From positions 1 to 50,092 of the forward strand of contig DBNK01000021.1 in assembly GCA_002298335.1 (NCBI GenBank): DNA of 50,092 bases, written 5' to 3'. The stretch is from Thalassolituus sp. UBA674. Its GTDB lineage: Bacteria > Pseudomonadota > Gammaproteobacteria > Pseudomonadales > Oceanobacteraceae. The position numbers and the translations under genes are program-made. Each line of letters opens with the position of its first letter. Position 1 is the first letter of the stretch. Below the pieces are notes generated by a model. The model was not told the origin of the DNA, did not search any database, and saw only the letters and a program-made list of their open reading frames with translations. Of the stretch, positions 8,161 through 17,181 are shown in pieces.

Positions 8161-8553
8161 TTAACGCTTGGAGAACTGTGGCTTCTTACGTGCTTTACGC
8201 AGACCCACTTTCTTACGTTCAACTTCACGGGCGTCACGGGTTACATAACCAGCGGCACGCAGAGAAGGACGCAGAGCTTCGTCATACTGCATCAGAGCGC
8301 GGGTAATGCCGTGACGGATAGCACCCGCCTGACCATTACCACCGCCACCGTTGACGTTGACGATTACATCGAATTTTTCCAGATTTTCAGTCAGAGCCAG
8401 AGGCTGACGAACCACCATACGGGCAGTCTCACGACCGAAGTACTGATCCAGTGGCAGTTTGTTAACTACGATGGAACCAGTACCCGGACGCAGGAAAACA
8501 CGTGCAGTAGAAGTCTTGCGGCGGCCTGTGCCGTAATATTGAGTCACTGCCAT
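8161..8553 (-). CDS. rpsI: 30S ribosomal protein S9
   Basis: A 130-residue ribosomal protein, the same length as in E. coli. The hallmark starts are visible: QYYGTGRRKTSTARVFLRPG, then NKLPLDQYFGRETARMVVRQPL, VNVNGGGGNGQAGAIRHGITRAL and the C-terminal tail KKPQFSKR, whose last Arg reaches the P-site tRNA. Two ATG codons lie side by side (8556 and 8553). The second gives the standard length and the MAVTQYYG start. It lies four bases after rplM and is cotranscribed with it. Confidence 0.97.
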   Translation of the reverse strand: MAVTQYYGTGRRKTSTARVFLRPGTGSIVVNKLPLDQYFGRETARMVVRQPLALTENLEKFDVIVNVNGGGGNGQAGAIRHGITRALMQYDEALRPSLRAAGYVTRDAREVERKKVGLRKARKKPQFSKR

Positions 8554-8557
8554 CATC

Positions 8558-8989
8558 TTATCCCAGTTTCAGTTCTTGCGGCTGCTGAGCAGTATGCGGA
8601 TGCTCACTACCGGCGTAGACTTTCATTTTCTTAAACATGGCACGGCCCAGAGGGTTCTTAGGCAGCATGCCTTTTACTGCGATCTCAATCACCTGTTCCG
8701 GCTTGTAGTCGATCAGCTTTTCAAAAGAGATAGACTTCAGGCCACCCGGATAACCGGTGTGACGGTGATACATTTTGTCGCCGGCTTTTTTACCGGTAAC
8801 TTTGATTTTGTCTGCATTAACAACAACGATGTAATCGCCGGTGTCAACGTGCGGAGTGTATTCTGGCTTATGCTTGCCACGCAGACGGCTGGCAATCTCG
8901 GTAGCCAGACGGCCCAGGGTCTGCTCAGCGGCATCCACTACAAACCACTCACGTTTTACAGTTTCGGGCTTAGCGCTGTATGTTTTCAT
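8558..8989 (-). CDS. rplM: 50S ribosomal protein L13
   Basis: A 143-residue ribosomal protein (E. coli 142). It begins MKTYSAKPETVKREWFVVDA, with WFVVDAAEQTLGRLATEIA as the family signature, and contains YIVVVNADKIKVTGKKAGDKMYHRHTGYPGG and AVKGMLPKNPLGRAMFKKMKVY. The open frame continues 56 codons upstream, but that part has no family similarity and includes the promoter. The ATG at 8989 is supported by an AAAGGCGAG ribosome-binding site. In E. coli L13 autoregulates this operon; no L13 target could be identified by eye here. Confidence 0.97.
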   Translation of the reverse strand: MKTYSAKPETVKREWFVVDAAEQTLGRLATEIASRLRGKHKPEYTPHVDTGDYIVVVNADKIKVTGKKAGDKMYHRHTGYPGGLKSISFEKLIDYKPEQVIEIAVKGMLPKNPLGRAMFKKMKVYAGSEHPHTAQQPQELKLG

Positions 8990-9038
8990 CGAATTCTCGC
9001 CTTTCAAAAGTAGGCAGGTTGTCCAAAAAAGAGGCGGC

Positions 9039-9067
9039 ATTCTATAGGAGGCGCTGAGGTCATGCAA
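9039..9067 (-). promoter_or_regulatory. probable sigma-70 promoter of rplM-rpsI
   Basis: On the minus strand TTGCAT (9062-9067), a 17-bp spacer, and TAGAAT (9039-9044) within TATAGAATGCCGCC, a discriminator typical of ribosomal protein promoters. It lies about 50 bp upstream of the rplM start. Confidence 0.6.
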
Positions 9068-9482
9068 GCCCCTGTGTGAATAAGAAATCAATTTATGCCT
9101 GCCCCCTCCGCCGTTTCCTGACTTATCTGCTTCTCCTGCCGGTCCACGGAAGTACATCTGGCAGAGCCGGCTTCAACTTCTGCAGGTAAGAAGAAGTAAA
9201 ACAGACATGGATGAGATCAGACGCACTCCCGCCGGCGTCTTCTGAGTCAGCCCGCCTTTCCCGGGGGCACACCGCTTTGTGAATTACGAAGAGGTGCAAC
9301 TGGCCCCGGAGAAAAGCGAACAGGCCCATATCAGGTACAGGCCATCACCGGCATCCTCCGCCAGCTCCGTATCTGAACAGCTGTACAGGAACCTGCGGGC
9401 CAGAACGGGCTGTCACCTTGAGGTCTGGCCCGGGTGTACTTAACTCAGAAGATACGGACGATCCCCCTGAACGGAGTTAACT
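9068..9482. other. non-coding stretch between rplM and the LbtU-type porin
   Basis: About 415 bp with no convincing gene. Short open frames here have no family features. The right end carries the ribosome-binding site for the porin (ACGGAG, six bases before the ATG at 9483). I see no repeat or RNA structure that I could name. Confidence 0.5.
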
Positions 9483-10506
9483 ATGCATCATACCCCTGCA
9501 ATGATCCGCACATCCTTCCTGTCCGCCGGCCTGCTGGCTTCTCCGCTGCTTTTTGCCGCAGACAGCGGCTGGCCAGACCAGGTCGCAGTTTCCGGTACCA
9601 TTGAATCCGCACTGGGCAGTTCCACCGACTACAACGACGACACAGGCAGTGGCATTGATGTCCCCACCGTCGAGCTGGTGTTTGACGCTGTGATCAATCC
9701 GAGGGTCAGTGCCAATCTTGGCTTCAAGTACGAAGAAGGCAAAACCGACTTTGGTATCGACACCGCCTACATTGACTACCGTATTGATGCGCTGACCCTG
9801 ACCATGGGCCGGGTATACCTGCCATTCGGCAGTTATGAGACCCAACAGATCACTGGAACCCTGCCCTCCGAGATCGGTGAGGCACGCCACTCCGTGGGCA
9901 TGGCCAGCTTATGGCATGGGTCCGTTCAGTGCTTCGGCCTACATATTCAACGGTGTGGAAGACAAGCCGGATACCGAAGACGTGCTGTCGGTGTACGGCC
10001 TTAGTCTGGATATGGATACCGGTCTGGGAGGGCTCGGAGTGGACTACGTCACCGACCTGTCGGAAAGCATGGGAGTTCTGCAGACGCTGCAGGACAGCAC
10101 TCTGACCCCGCTGGACGAGCACCCCGGCATCAGTGTGAATGGTTACCTGAATCTCGGACCGGCAGGCTTCATTGCAGAAGCTGTCCACTTCCTTGACGAC
10201 TTCGACCCGACCATCCTGTCCTGGGACAGCGACGGTGCCCAGCCATCGGCCTACCATGTGGAGGCCTTCTATGGAATGACATTGTCAGAGCGCCCCTGGG
10301 TCTTTTCCGCCGCCATGGGTGGCACCCGCGAAGCCCTCGCTCTGGGCCTGCCGGAACAGCGCCTGTCAGCAGCTGCCATCTGTACCGTATCCGATGGTTT
10401 TGAGTCCGGACTGGAGTACCTGGTGGCCACTGACTACGATGAGGCGGACGGCGGCACAGGTGCCGACAGTCAGGTGTTCAGCTTTCTCATCCGCGCCAGT
10501 TTTTAG
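9483..10506 (+). pseudogene. LbtU-family siderophore-type porin, frameshifted
   Basis: Two overlapping frames together make one protein of about 340 residues. The first frame (from 9483) has a signal peptide (cleavage after FAA near 26) and then SGTIESALGSSTDYND, the strand segments VSANLGFKYEEG, YIDYRIDALTLTMGRVYLPFGSYETQ and GEARHSVGMASLWHG. Past about 9920 this frame turns to unrelated sequence. The frame one base later continues as PFSASAYIFNGVEDKPD through several strands and ends SFLIRASF, with the terminal Phe of a barrel. The RVYLPFG-ETQ, GEAR-S and YIFNG motifs are those of the LbtU porin family. The break fits one extra G in the GGG at 9918-9920: CAT GGT CCG would restore HGPFS. It is either a real pseudogene or a base-calling error. 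Convergent with prfC. Confidence 0.8.
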
Positions 10507-10535
10507 GTCGCTTCTGAAGCAGGGAAACCGGTCGG

Positions 10536-12125
10536 TCAGTGCTCGCGGGTGGCTTTGAACTGAACGTCCGGCCAGCGCTCTTCGGTCAGTGACAGATTCA
10601 CCCGGGTCGGCGCGATGTAGGTCAGATAACCACCGCCGTCCATCGCCAGATTCTCCGCCGCCTTGCGTTTGAAGTCTTCGAGCATTTTATTGTCCTTGCA
10701 GTACACCCAGCGGGCGGTACTGACACTGACCGGCTCGTAAATGCACTCAACCTTATATTCGTCACGCAACCGCTGCTGCACCACATCAAACTGCAGCACA
10801 CCCACGGCTCCGAGGATCAGGTCGTTGTTGTTGAGCGGCATAAACAGCTGGGTCGCGCCCTCTTCCGACAGCTGCTGCAGACCTTTCTGCAGCTGCTTCA
10901 TCTTCAGCGGGTCTTTTAAACGTACGCGCTTGAACAGTTCCGGGGCAAAGTGCGGAATGCCGGTGAACTGCATGTCATCACCGTAGGTGAAGGTGTCACC
11001 GATCTGAATGGTGCCATGATTGTGCAGACCGATGATGTCACCGGACAGCGCCTCTTCCACGGCGGAACGGTCACCGGCGAGGAAGGTCACCGCATCGGCG
11101 ATCTTCACATCCTTGCCAATACGCACATGCTTCATCTTCATGCCCTTGGTGTAAGTCCCGGAGCAGATGCGCATAAAGGCGATACGGTCACGGTGTTTAG
11201 GATCCATATTGGCCTGAATCTTAAACACGAAACCGGTGAACCTGTCATCGTCCGGTGCGACCGGACCTTTATCAGTTTCCCGTGGCAGGGGCGACGGTGC
11301 CCATTCAACGAAATAGTTGAGCATTTCGCGCACACCGAAGTTGGACAGAGCGGTACCGAAGAACACCGGGGTCAGCTCTCCGCGCAGATATTCATCCAGA
11401 TCAAACTCGTGGCTCGCCGCCTGAACCAGTTCAATTTCTTCCTGCACTTCGTCCACCAGGTCCTGCCCCAGCAGAGCAACAGCTTCCGGCGACGTCAGAC
11501 CTTTGATCTGCACATCATCCGGCACCACGCTGGACTGCCCTGGTCTGAACACATGCACGGTATCCGTCATCAGGTCGTAGACGCCCTTGAAGGCCTTACC
11601 CATGCCCAGTGGCCAGGTCACCGGTGCGCATTTGATCTTGAGAACGGTCTCAATCTCGTCCAGTACTTCGATGTGCTCACGCACTTCCCGGTCCATCTTG
11701 TTGATGAAGGTGAAGATCGGGGTATCACGCAGACGACAGACGTCCATCAGTTTGATGGTACGGTCTTCCACACCCTTGGCGCCGTCGATCACCATGAGTA
11801 CGGAGTCTACGGCGGTCAGTGTACGGTAGGTATCCTCCGAGAAGTCTTCGTGCCCGGGGGTATCCAGCAGATTGACCATACGCTCACGATACGGGAACTG
11901 CATCACCGAGGTAGTAATGGAGATACCCCGTTCCTGCTCCATCTGCATCCAGTCAGAGGTGGCCATACGACCGGTCTTTTTGCCTTTCACCGTTCCCGCC
12001 AGCTGAATGGCATTTCCGAACAGCAGCAGCTTTTCGGTGATGGTCGTTTTACCGGCATCCGGGTGAGAAATGATGCCAAAGGTGCGGCGTTTATGAATGT
12101 TGTCAGCCAGGGGCAGATCAGACAT
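10536..12125 (-). CDS. prfC: peptide chain release factor 3
   Basis: A 529-residue translational GTPase that recycles RF1/RF2 from the ribosome; length matches E. coli (529). The GTPase motifs are complete: the P-loop SHPDAGKTT (about 21-29), DTPGHEDFSEDTYRTLTAVD (switch II and beyond), and NKMDR for guanine recognition. RMATSDWMQMEQERGISITT is the typical switch I segment. RF3-specific C-terminal parts follow, including FAPELFKRVRLKDPLKMKQL and GAVGVLQFDVVQQRL. The start MSDLPLADNIHKRRTFGIIS agrees with the family. It stands alone on the minus strand, 124 bp downstream of the large surface protein gene, convergent with the broken porin. Confidence 0.97.
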   Translation of the reverse strand: MSDLPLADNIHKRRTFGIISHPDAGKTTITEKLLLFGNAIQLAGTVKGKKTGRMATSDWMQMEQERGISITTSVMQFPYRERMVNLLDTPGHEDFSEDTYRTLTAVDSVLMVIDGAKGVEDRTIKLMDVCRLRDTPIFTFINKMDREVREHIEVLDEIETVLKIKCAPVTWPLGMGKAFKGVYDLMTDTVHVFRPGQSSVVPDDVQIKGLTSPEAVALLGQDLVDEVQEEIELVQAASHEFDLDEYLRGELTPVFFGTALSNFGVREMLNYFVEWAPSPLPRETDKGPVAPDDDRFTGFVFKIQANMDPKHRDRIAFMRICSGTYTKGMKMKHVRIGKDVKIADAVTFLAGDRSAVEEALSGDIIGLHNHGTIQIGDTFTYGDDMQFTGIPHFAPELFKRVRLKDPLKMKQLQKGLQQLSEEGATQLFMPLNNNDLILGAVGVLQFDVVQQRLRDEYKVECIYEPVSVSTARWVYCKDNKMLEDFKRKAAENLAMDGGGYLTYIAPTRVNLSLTEERWPDVQFKATREH

Positions 12126-12249
12126 GTCGTCTCCGGGGTCTTCTGCCTGCGGAAAAAGTGGCAGGCGGGTCGTTCAGAAAGGTCGCTATTCTATAGAAAA
12201 GGCAGGAGCAGAGACAGGGCAGACAGAAAGCCTGCCCGGAAAGAAAAGA

Positions 12250-15225
12250 TCAGAACAGGTGGCGGTAACCAATGGTGGCAACGCGGGCATCTTCTGAGAA
12301 GGAGTGAATAAGTATTTCAACACGACGCTCAGCACCCACGGTCGTGTGCAGACCAACCGCGTAATACGGCAGATTGCCTTCGTAATCTGATGCTTTAAGA
12401 CCGTCTTTCGCCGTCAGCATGAGTTTGTTGCTGCCGGCACGTCCCATCAGGCCCCAGTCACCAAAACGCAGAAAACTCGGCTTCAGCTGAAGATAACCAG
12501 CGATGCTACGGAAGTTAACCTCACCGCCGTTGACCTTCATCGCACCCAGATCGGTGATACCAACGAAGACCCCTACCTGCTCGTCGTAGGCGGCAAAGCC
12601 ACCGTCAATCTGCAAAGCAACACCGGTTTTGTCGTTCACGGTGACTTCGTCACTGGTTTCCGGGTTGAAATAGGAAGGCCCCATTGCCGCAGACACGGCG
12701 AATTCAGCATGAGCCTGAACGGCCAGACACATCGCCAGCGGAGCCAGCAAGGCTTTTAAGGTTTTACTGCTCAGATGGTTGCGGCGCAGCGCTACCAGCA
12801 ACCCAGCCATCAGAGCGAAGAAGGTCATGCCCATGGCACCACCACCAGCAGTAACATCATTTTCCTGACTGGTATTTGAGTCATCAAGGTCATTCACACC
12901 ATCGCCGTCTGAATCGGCATCATACGGGTTAATCAGGCCATCATTATCGGCGTCAGCTTCCGGGAACATGGCAATAAAGGCAGCCTGAGTTGCCAGATTA
13001 TCATCGACACCGTCGAGGTTATCGTCGACCCGGTCTGCCGGAATTTCAGGGTATTTTTCCTGCGTATCGAGGATACCATCGGCATCGGCGTCAGCATCAA
13101 AGACGTCAATAATACCGTCAAGATCGCTGTCGGTCAGGTCGAGGCCCAATTCGAGGTAATCCGGAATCTGTTCACCGTCGGAGTCTTCATCTTCGAAGTT
13201 AGGGATGCCATCGCCATCGATGTCAGCATCGGTTTCAAAATTATCCGGCAGACCGTCTCCGTCCGTATCCTGTGCCGCCAGAATGACATCAAGCAGGGCA
13301 TCCAGCTCGGACAGTTCATCAACCTGATCGACCGCAGACTGAGACACCGCATAGTTCATGATGGTGGTCAGGTAAGCCAGTGGTTCAGGTTCGACCGCAT
13401 CAACACCAACGATGACATAATCTTCGGTGTACGGTGCTTCGGCGTTGCCACCGTTGGCATAGGCCAGAATCCGGTTCCAGGAGTTGTCTTCGATGCTGAT
13501 GACTTCTTCGGTCTCTGTCGAAAGAATACGCTCGTCAAAGCCCGCATCATCGGTGTATTCCACATACACCTGAATGGTTTTACCAATATCGGCTTCCTGT
13601 GGGATGTAGATGTTGCTGCCTTCCCACACTGGCTCCTGATCTGCGACCCAGAGGTAGTATATATCCGGATCACTCAGACCATCTTCATCGGTCACGGTTG
13701 CTGTCAGCACCTGACCTTCGGCAGCGGTACCAGAAATGGTGACTTCACCTTCTATGTTCGGCTCTGAACGGTCAGGGTCATTTGGCAACGCATCTTCATC
13801 GTCAAATACTCCGTCACCGTCGCTGTCGTCTTCGAAGTCCCAGATGCCGTCTTCATCCGTATCACGATAGACAACACCATCTATAATCAGAGCAGGAAGC
13901 TGCTTGTTAGTACCGAAGTCCCAGGTATCTTCAGGCCATTCGTAGTACAGCGGAAAACCCAGCAGACACAGCACTTCATCCGGGCCGACCGGGCAACGCA
14001 GTTCATCTTCGGTCGCACCGGCATTGCCGTCGGTGTTGGTTCCGCCAGTTTCATCAAAGCCCACGGAGTCTTCCAGACCCGACGACCAGTAGCTGATGTT
14101 CACGGCATTATCGGCACCGAAAATATACCCCACAATACCACCGAGCCAGCTTTCACCGGTCAGCTCACCCGAGTGGTAAGTCCGGCCCATGGTCAGGTCT
14201 TTTTCAGAGAAGCCCAGGATGCCACCAACGGCATCTTCGCCATCAATATCTCCGAGAGCATAACTGTCAGCAATACCACCGGTACCGGCCAGGTGACCCA
14301 TGATTCCACCGACGTCATCGTCACCACGGATATCGCCGGCACTGAAGCTGGTGCTGATTTCAATGTTGTCCGAAGCGTAACCAATAATGCCGCCGACGGA
14401 CTCGTTACCGAAGATCTGGTTCATGGTGAACGAATCCAGAATCCGCACATCTTCTCCGATGCCCATCAGGCCGCCGGTATTACTGCCACCGTTCACAACC
14501 CCCATGACCTGAGCACCGCTGACCTCGACCACCTGTGCATAACCAATCAGGCCGCCAATCGGGCCGCCCGGGCTATTGACGTAAGAATCGACACTCACAT
14601 TGGTGACGATGGTACCCGTGGCGTTACCCAGCAAAGTGCCAGTGACATAATTCCCTGAGACACTGGTGAGTGGCCCATGGAAGTGCACATTCTGAATGTA
14701 AGATGGTTCTTCTGCGTCGGCATCGACCGCCTGTGACTGACCGATAAAGCCCATAGCCTGCAGAGTATTGTCACCCTTAGAACGGATATAGAGGTTATAG
14801 ATGGTGTAATCATTACCTTCAAAAATGGCGGCGAAGGCATTGTTACCGGCTAAAGGGTCATCCAGGTCGGCGTTACCGATGGGCAGCCAGCCGGTGCCGC
14901 CATTCCAGTAATCGTCGTTCTCGTCCATTTCACCATCACCGTTGGTGTCAAAATCGAGATCGGTTGTCAGCTCAAAACCAAAGCAGCCATCCACCGGACA
15001 ACCATCATTGCTGGTATAGAGCGTAGATCCGGTGGTGTCATTACGGATTTCGTCGAGATCACCAAGGTCATTAATTTCAATCAGGCCATCGTCATCCAGA
15101 TCGTAGTCAGGGCGACCACTTTCTGCCGAAACCACCCCGGAAAAGCCGCCAAGTATGATCATCATGAACAGGGATAAGCGCTTCAGCGGAAGTGTTTTTC
15201 CGGGTTCATTTCGGTGAGAGTTCAT
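12250..15225 (-). CDS. large GLUG/calcium-repeat surface protein with internal sorting-like segment and C-terminal barrel
   Basis: A protein of about 991 residues starting at the ATG at 15225 (a GTG three codons upstream is possible; neither has a clear ribosome-binding site). Order of parts: signal peptide (1-33, ending VVSAES); a DxDxDG segment; six or seven GLUG-type repeats of the form VGGIIGYA-n-SFSAGDI (roughly 200-400); an Ig-like 'AEGQVLTATV' region near 510; TSP3-like calcium repeats (DTDGDGLPD, DIDGDGIPN, DSDGDGVND, roughly 670-785). At about 789-817 comes NDVTAGGGAMG, a hydrophobic helix and RRNH, which looks like a GlyGly/JDVT-CTERM sorting signal normally found at the extreme C terminus. 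Here a second export-like segment follows (KALLAPLAMCLAVQAHAE), then a barrel of about 150 residues ending YRHLF. Function is probably surface adhesion or structure; that is inference. Repeats and motifs are read directly. Confidence 0.75.
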   Translation of the reverse strand: MNSHRNEPGKTLPLKRLSLFMMIILGGFSGVVSAESGRPDYDLDDDGLIEINDLGDLDEIRNDTTGSTLYTSNDGCPVDGCFGFELTTDLDFDTNGDGEMDENDDYWNGGTGWLPIGNADLDDPLAGNNAFAAIFEGNDYTIYNLYIRSKGDNTLQAMGFIGQSQAVDADAEEPSYIQNVHFHGPLTSVSGNYVTGTLLGNATGTIVTNVSVDSYVNSPGGPIGGLIGYAQVVEVSGAQVMGVVNGGSNTGGLMGIGEDVRILDSFTMNQIFGNESVGGIIGYASDNIEISTSFSAGDIRGDDDVGGIMGHLAGTGGIADSYALGDIDGEDAVGGILGFSEKDLTMGRTYHSGELTGESWLGGIVGYIFGADNAVNISYWSSGLEDSVGFDETGGTNTDGNAGATEDELRCPVGPDEVLCLLGFPLYYEWPEDTWDFGTNKQLPALIIDGVVYRDTDEDGIWDFEDDSDGDGVFDDEDALPNDPDRSEPNIEGEVTISGTAAEGQVLTATVTDEDGLSDPDIYYLWVADQEPVWEGSNIYIPQEADIGKTIQVYVEYTDDAGFDERILSTETEEVISIEDNSWNRILAYANGGNAEAPYTEDYVIVGVDAVEPEPLAYLTTIMNYAVSQSAVDQVDELSELDALLDVILAAQDTDGDGLPDNFETDADIDGDGIPNFEDEDSDGEQIPDYLELGLDLTDSDLDGIIDVFDADADADGILDTQEKYPEIPADRVDDNLDGVDDNLATQAAFIAMFPEADADNDGLINPYDADSDGDGVNDLDDSNTSQENDVTAGGGAMGMTFFALMAGLLVALRRNHLSSKTLKALLAPLAMCLAVQAHAEFAVSAAMGPSYFNPETSDEVTVNDKTGVALQIDGGFAAYDEQVGVFVGITDLGAMKVNGGEVNFRSIAGYLQLKPSFLRFGDWGLMGRAGSNKLMLTAKDGLKASDYEGNLPYYAVGLHTTVGAERRVEILIHSFSEDARVATIGYRHLF

Positions 15226-15406
15226 AAATATCACTTGATCATTTTCCGCTACGACGATGGATCCGGGAGATGGAGAGGAGCGAGCATGCGAATGATATCG
15301 ACTGCCCTATAGGCAGGCAACCCGCCACAAGGGCGCTTCGTAAGCATTGTCATCACGACTTAGACAAGCGTATGAAATCCTGGTGTAACGGAGCTGTCAC
15401 GCCTAC

Positions 15407-15441
15407 AAAAACCCCGGGAAACCTCAGGTTTTCCGGGGTTT
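15407..15441 (-). terminator. Rho-independent terminator of the cysteine synthase gene
   Basis: A 15-bp stem (arms 15409-15423 and 15427-15441, with one G-T pair) and a 3-base loop. On the minus strand it ends in a run of five T at 15407-15411. It lies just after the cysteine synthase stop codon (15459). Confidence 0.85.
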
Positions 15442-15458
15442 ACAGACAGAAGCTGAGA

Positions 15459-16544
15459 TCAGTCTGGCATCTGTCCGAACGGCGTAGAAAGTGAAATCGC
15501 CATCTCTTCGTCGCTCATGCCTTCAGCGATACCTTCGAACAGAGGGGTAGAAAGATAGCGTTCGCCAGTGTCCGGCAACATGCACAGAATGACGGAGCCT
15601 GGCTCGGCGGTTTCAGCGACCTTCTGAGATACGGCAAAAGTCGATCCACCGGATACACCGGTCAGGATACCTTCTTTGCTGGCGAGCTTCTGCGCCCAAT
15701 CAATACCATCTGCACCGGCAACCGGCAGAAGCTGGTCGTAGTAACCCGCCTCAAGACCTTCCTGCAGCACGGCGGAAATAAAGTCCGGCGTCCAGCCCTG
15801 TATCGGGTGCGCCTCAAACGCCGGGTGACCTTTGACCGGACGACCGCATTCATCACGTTCCTGTGGAATCCCACTCTGCACCAGAGCTGCATTAGCTGGC
15901 TCAGTCAGAATGATTTTCACCTCAGGGCGTTCTTTTTTGATCAGACGACCGATACCAGTCATGGTGCCGCCGGTACCATAACCAGTGACGATGTAGTCGA
16001 GACGCTTGCCTTTAAAATCGTTGAGGATCTCACGGGCTGTTGTCGCTTCGTGAATATCGGCATTGGCGCTGGTCTCAAACTGACTGGCGAGGAACCAGCC
16101 GTTTTCGTCCGCCAGCTCAATGGCCTTTTTCACCATACCAAAGCCCTTTTCCGCTTTCGGAGTGAGAACGACTTTGGCACCCAGCATACGCATGAGTTTG
16201 CGGCGCTCGACCGAAAAGGTTTCGACCATAGTGACCACCAGAGGATAGCCCTTCTGTGCACACACCATGGCCAGACCAATCCCCGTATTGCCTGATGTTG
16301 CTTCAACAACCGTCTGGCCCGGTCTGAGCTTACCTTCGCGCTCCGCCGCTTCGATAATGTTCAGAGCCAGCCGGTCTTTCACCGACGCTGCCGGATTAAA
16401 AAACTCAGCCTTCACATAAATGTCGGCATTTTCCGGCTTCAGATTATTGATGCGGATGCTTGGGGTATCGCCGATGGTCTCGAGTACAGAATCGTACAGT
16501 TTACCGCGACCTTCGGTTTTATAAATTTCAGGACGGACACTCAT
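15459..16544 (-). CDS. cysK: PLP-dependent cysteine synthase-family protein (O-acetylserine sulfhydrylase-like)
   Basis: A 361-residue fold-type II PLP enzyme that would make cysteine from O-acetylserine and sulfide. The PLP lysine is in NPAASVKDRLA (about 52-58). The substrate loop TSGNTGIGLA (about 84-93) and the phosphate-binding GTGGTMTGIGR are intact. It is longer than typical CysK or CysM (about 300-325) because of two features: a segment DECGRPVKGHPAFEAHPIQG inserted before the usual 'IQG' motif, and an extended C-terminal tail (ISLSTPFGQMPD). These are seen in some marine gammaproteobacterial homologues, so I regard it as an active variant; a cystathionine beta-synthase-like role is not excluded. 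The start is supported by AAGGAG six bases upstream. It is monocistronic with its own terminator. Confidence 0.82.
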   Translation of the reverse strand: MSVRPEIYKTEGRGKLYDSVLETIGDTPSIRINNLKPENADIYVKAEFFNPAASVKDRLALNIIEAAEREGKLRPGQTVVEATSGNTGIGLAMVCAQKGYPLVVTMVETFSVERRKLMRMLGAKVVLTPKAEKGFGMVKKAIELADENGWFLASQFETSANADIHEATTAREILNDFKGKRLDYIVTGYGTGGTMTGIGRLIKKERPEVKIILTEPANAALVQSGIPQERDECGRPVKGHPAFEAHPIQGWTPDFISAVLQEGLEAGYYDQLLPVAGADGIDWAQKLASKEGILTGVSGGSTFAVSQKVAETAEPGSVILCMLPDTGERYLSTPLFEGIAEGMSDEEMAISLSTPFGQMPD

Positions 16545-16743
16545 AAGGCGCTCCTTTTATTTTGTGCAGGTTTATGGGTTGTTTCGCTTTATCTTACTCT
16601 GCTGCGACCACCGGGGATAACGCCCGTGCCCGCCGAAACGCAGTGTACTCAGACAAATTTCGAACTGTTTTATCGTGAAATGGAATAAAACGTCTGATGC
16701 CACACGATGCAGACACAACAGGCCTTATTACGAAGTCAGGTAA

Positions 16744-17181
16744 ATGATTTCCGTCGTCGAGGCCGCAGATACAAAGCAAAAACCCTCAAACAAGCGCTGT
16801 TTACGGACAGTCATCGATCTCAATTGGCCGTCGTGAGCGATAGCAGGACAAGGCAAAAAAGGCTCTGACAGCGGAGTTTACCGGCTGTAAATGAGCACGT
16901 CAGAGTCTTTTTTAACGCCGTTGTGCTGAGCGCAACACCCTCCCCATAAAGAAATCAGATGAATGATTTCCGTCGGCGAGGCCGCTGAGGCAAGGCAAAA
17001 ATCCTCGAAAAAGCGCAGCTTATAAACAGTCACCGACCTTCACTGGCCGTCGTGAGCGATAGCAGGACAAGGCAAAAAAGGCTCTGACAGCGGAGTTTAC
17101 CGGGTGTAAATGAGCACGTCAGAGTCTTTTTTAACGCCGTAGTGCTGAGCGCAACACCCTCCCCATAAAGAAGACAGATGA
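16744..17181. repeat. 219-bp tandem repeat (two copies) built of palindromic elements
   Basis: Copy 1 is 16744-16962 and copy 2 is 16963-17181; landmarks (ATGATTTCC, TCGTGAGCGA) recur at exactly 219 bp. The right halves (from 16831 and 17050) are almost identical, while the left halves have diverged more. Each copy consists of a truncated left half of the element at 17182 followed by a second palindromic element. Its core is GGCAAAAAAGGCTCTGAC, then AGCGGAGTTTACC, TGTAAATGAGCAC, and GTCAGAGTCTTTTTTAACG, which folds to a long hairpin. The repeats lie between the RNase J-family gene and cysK, in the 762-bp gap. Apart from these and the cysK leader (16545-16743) I see nothing there. Confidence 0.85.

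Noticed and set aside
8990..9157. Upstream in-frame extension of rplM
   Set aside because: It includes the promoter and has no similarity to L13; the normal start MKTYSA has its own ribosome-binding site.
12176..12240. Terminator-like hairpin between the large surface protein gene and prfC
   Set aside because: GGGCAG/CTGCCC pairs only over six bases and lacks a T-run on the minus strand.
10950..12311. A 453-codon plus-strand open frame opposite prfC
   Set aside because: Antisense to a conserved release factor gene; no recognised motif or plausible ribosome-binding site.
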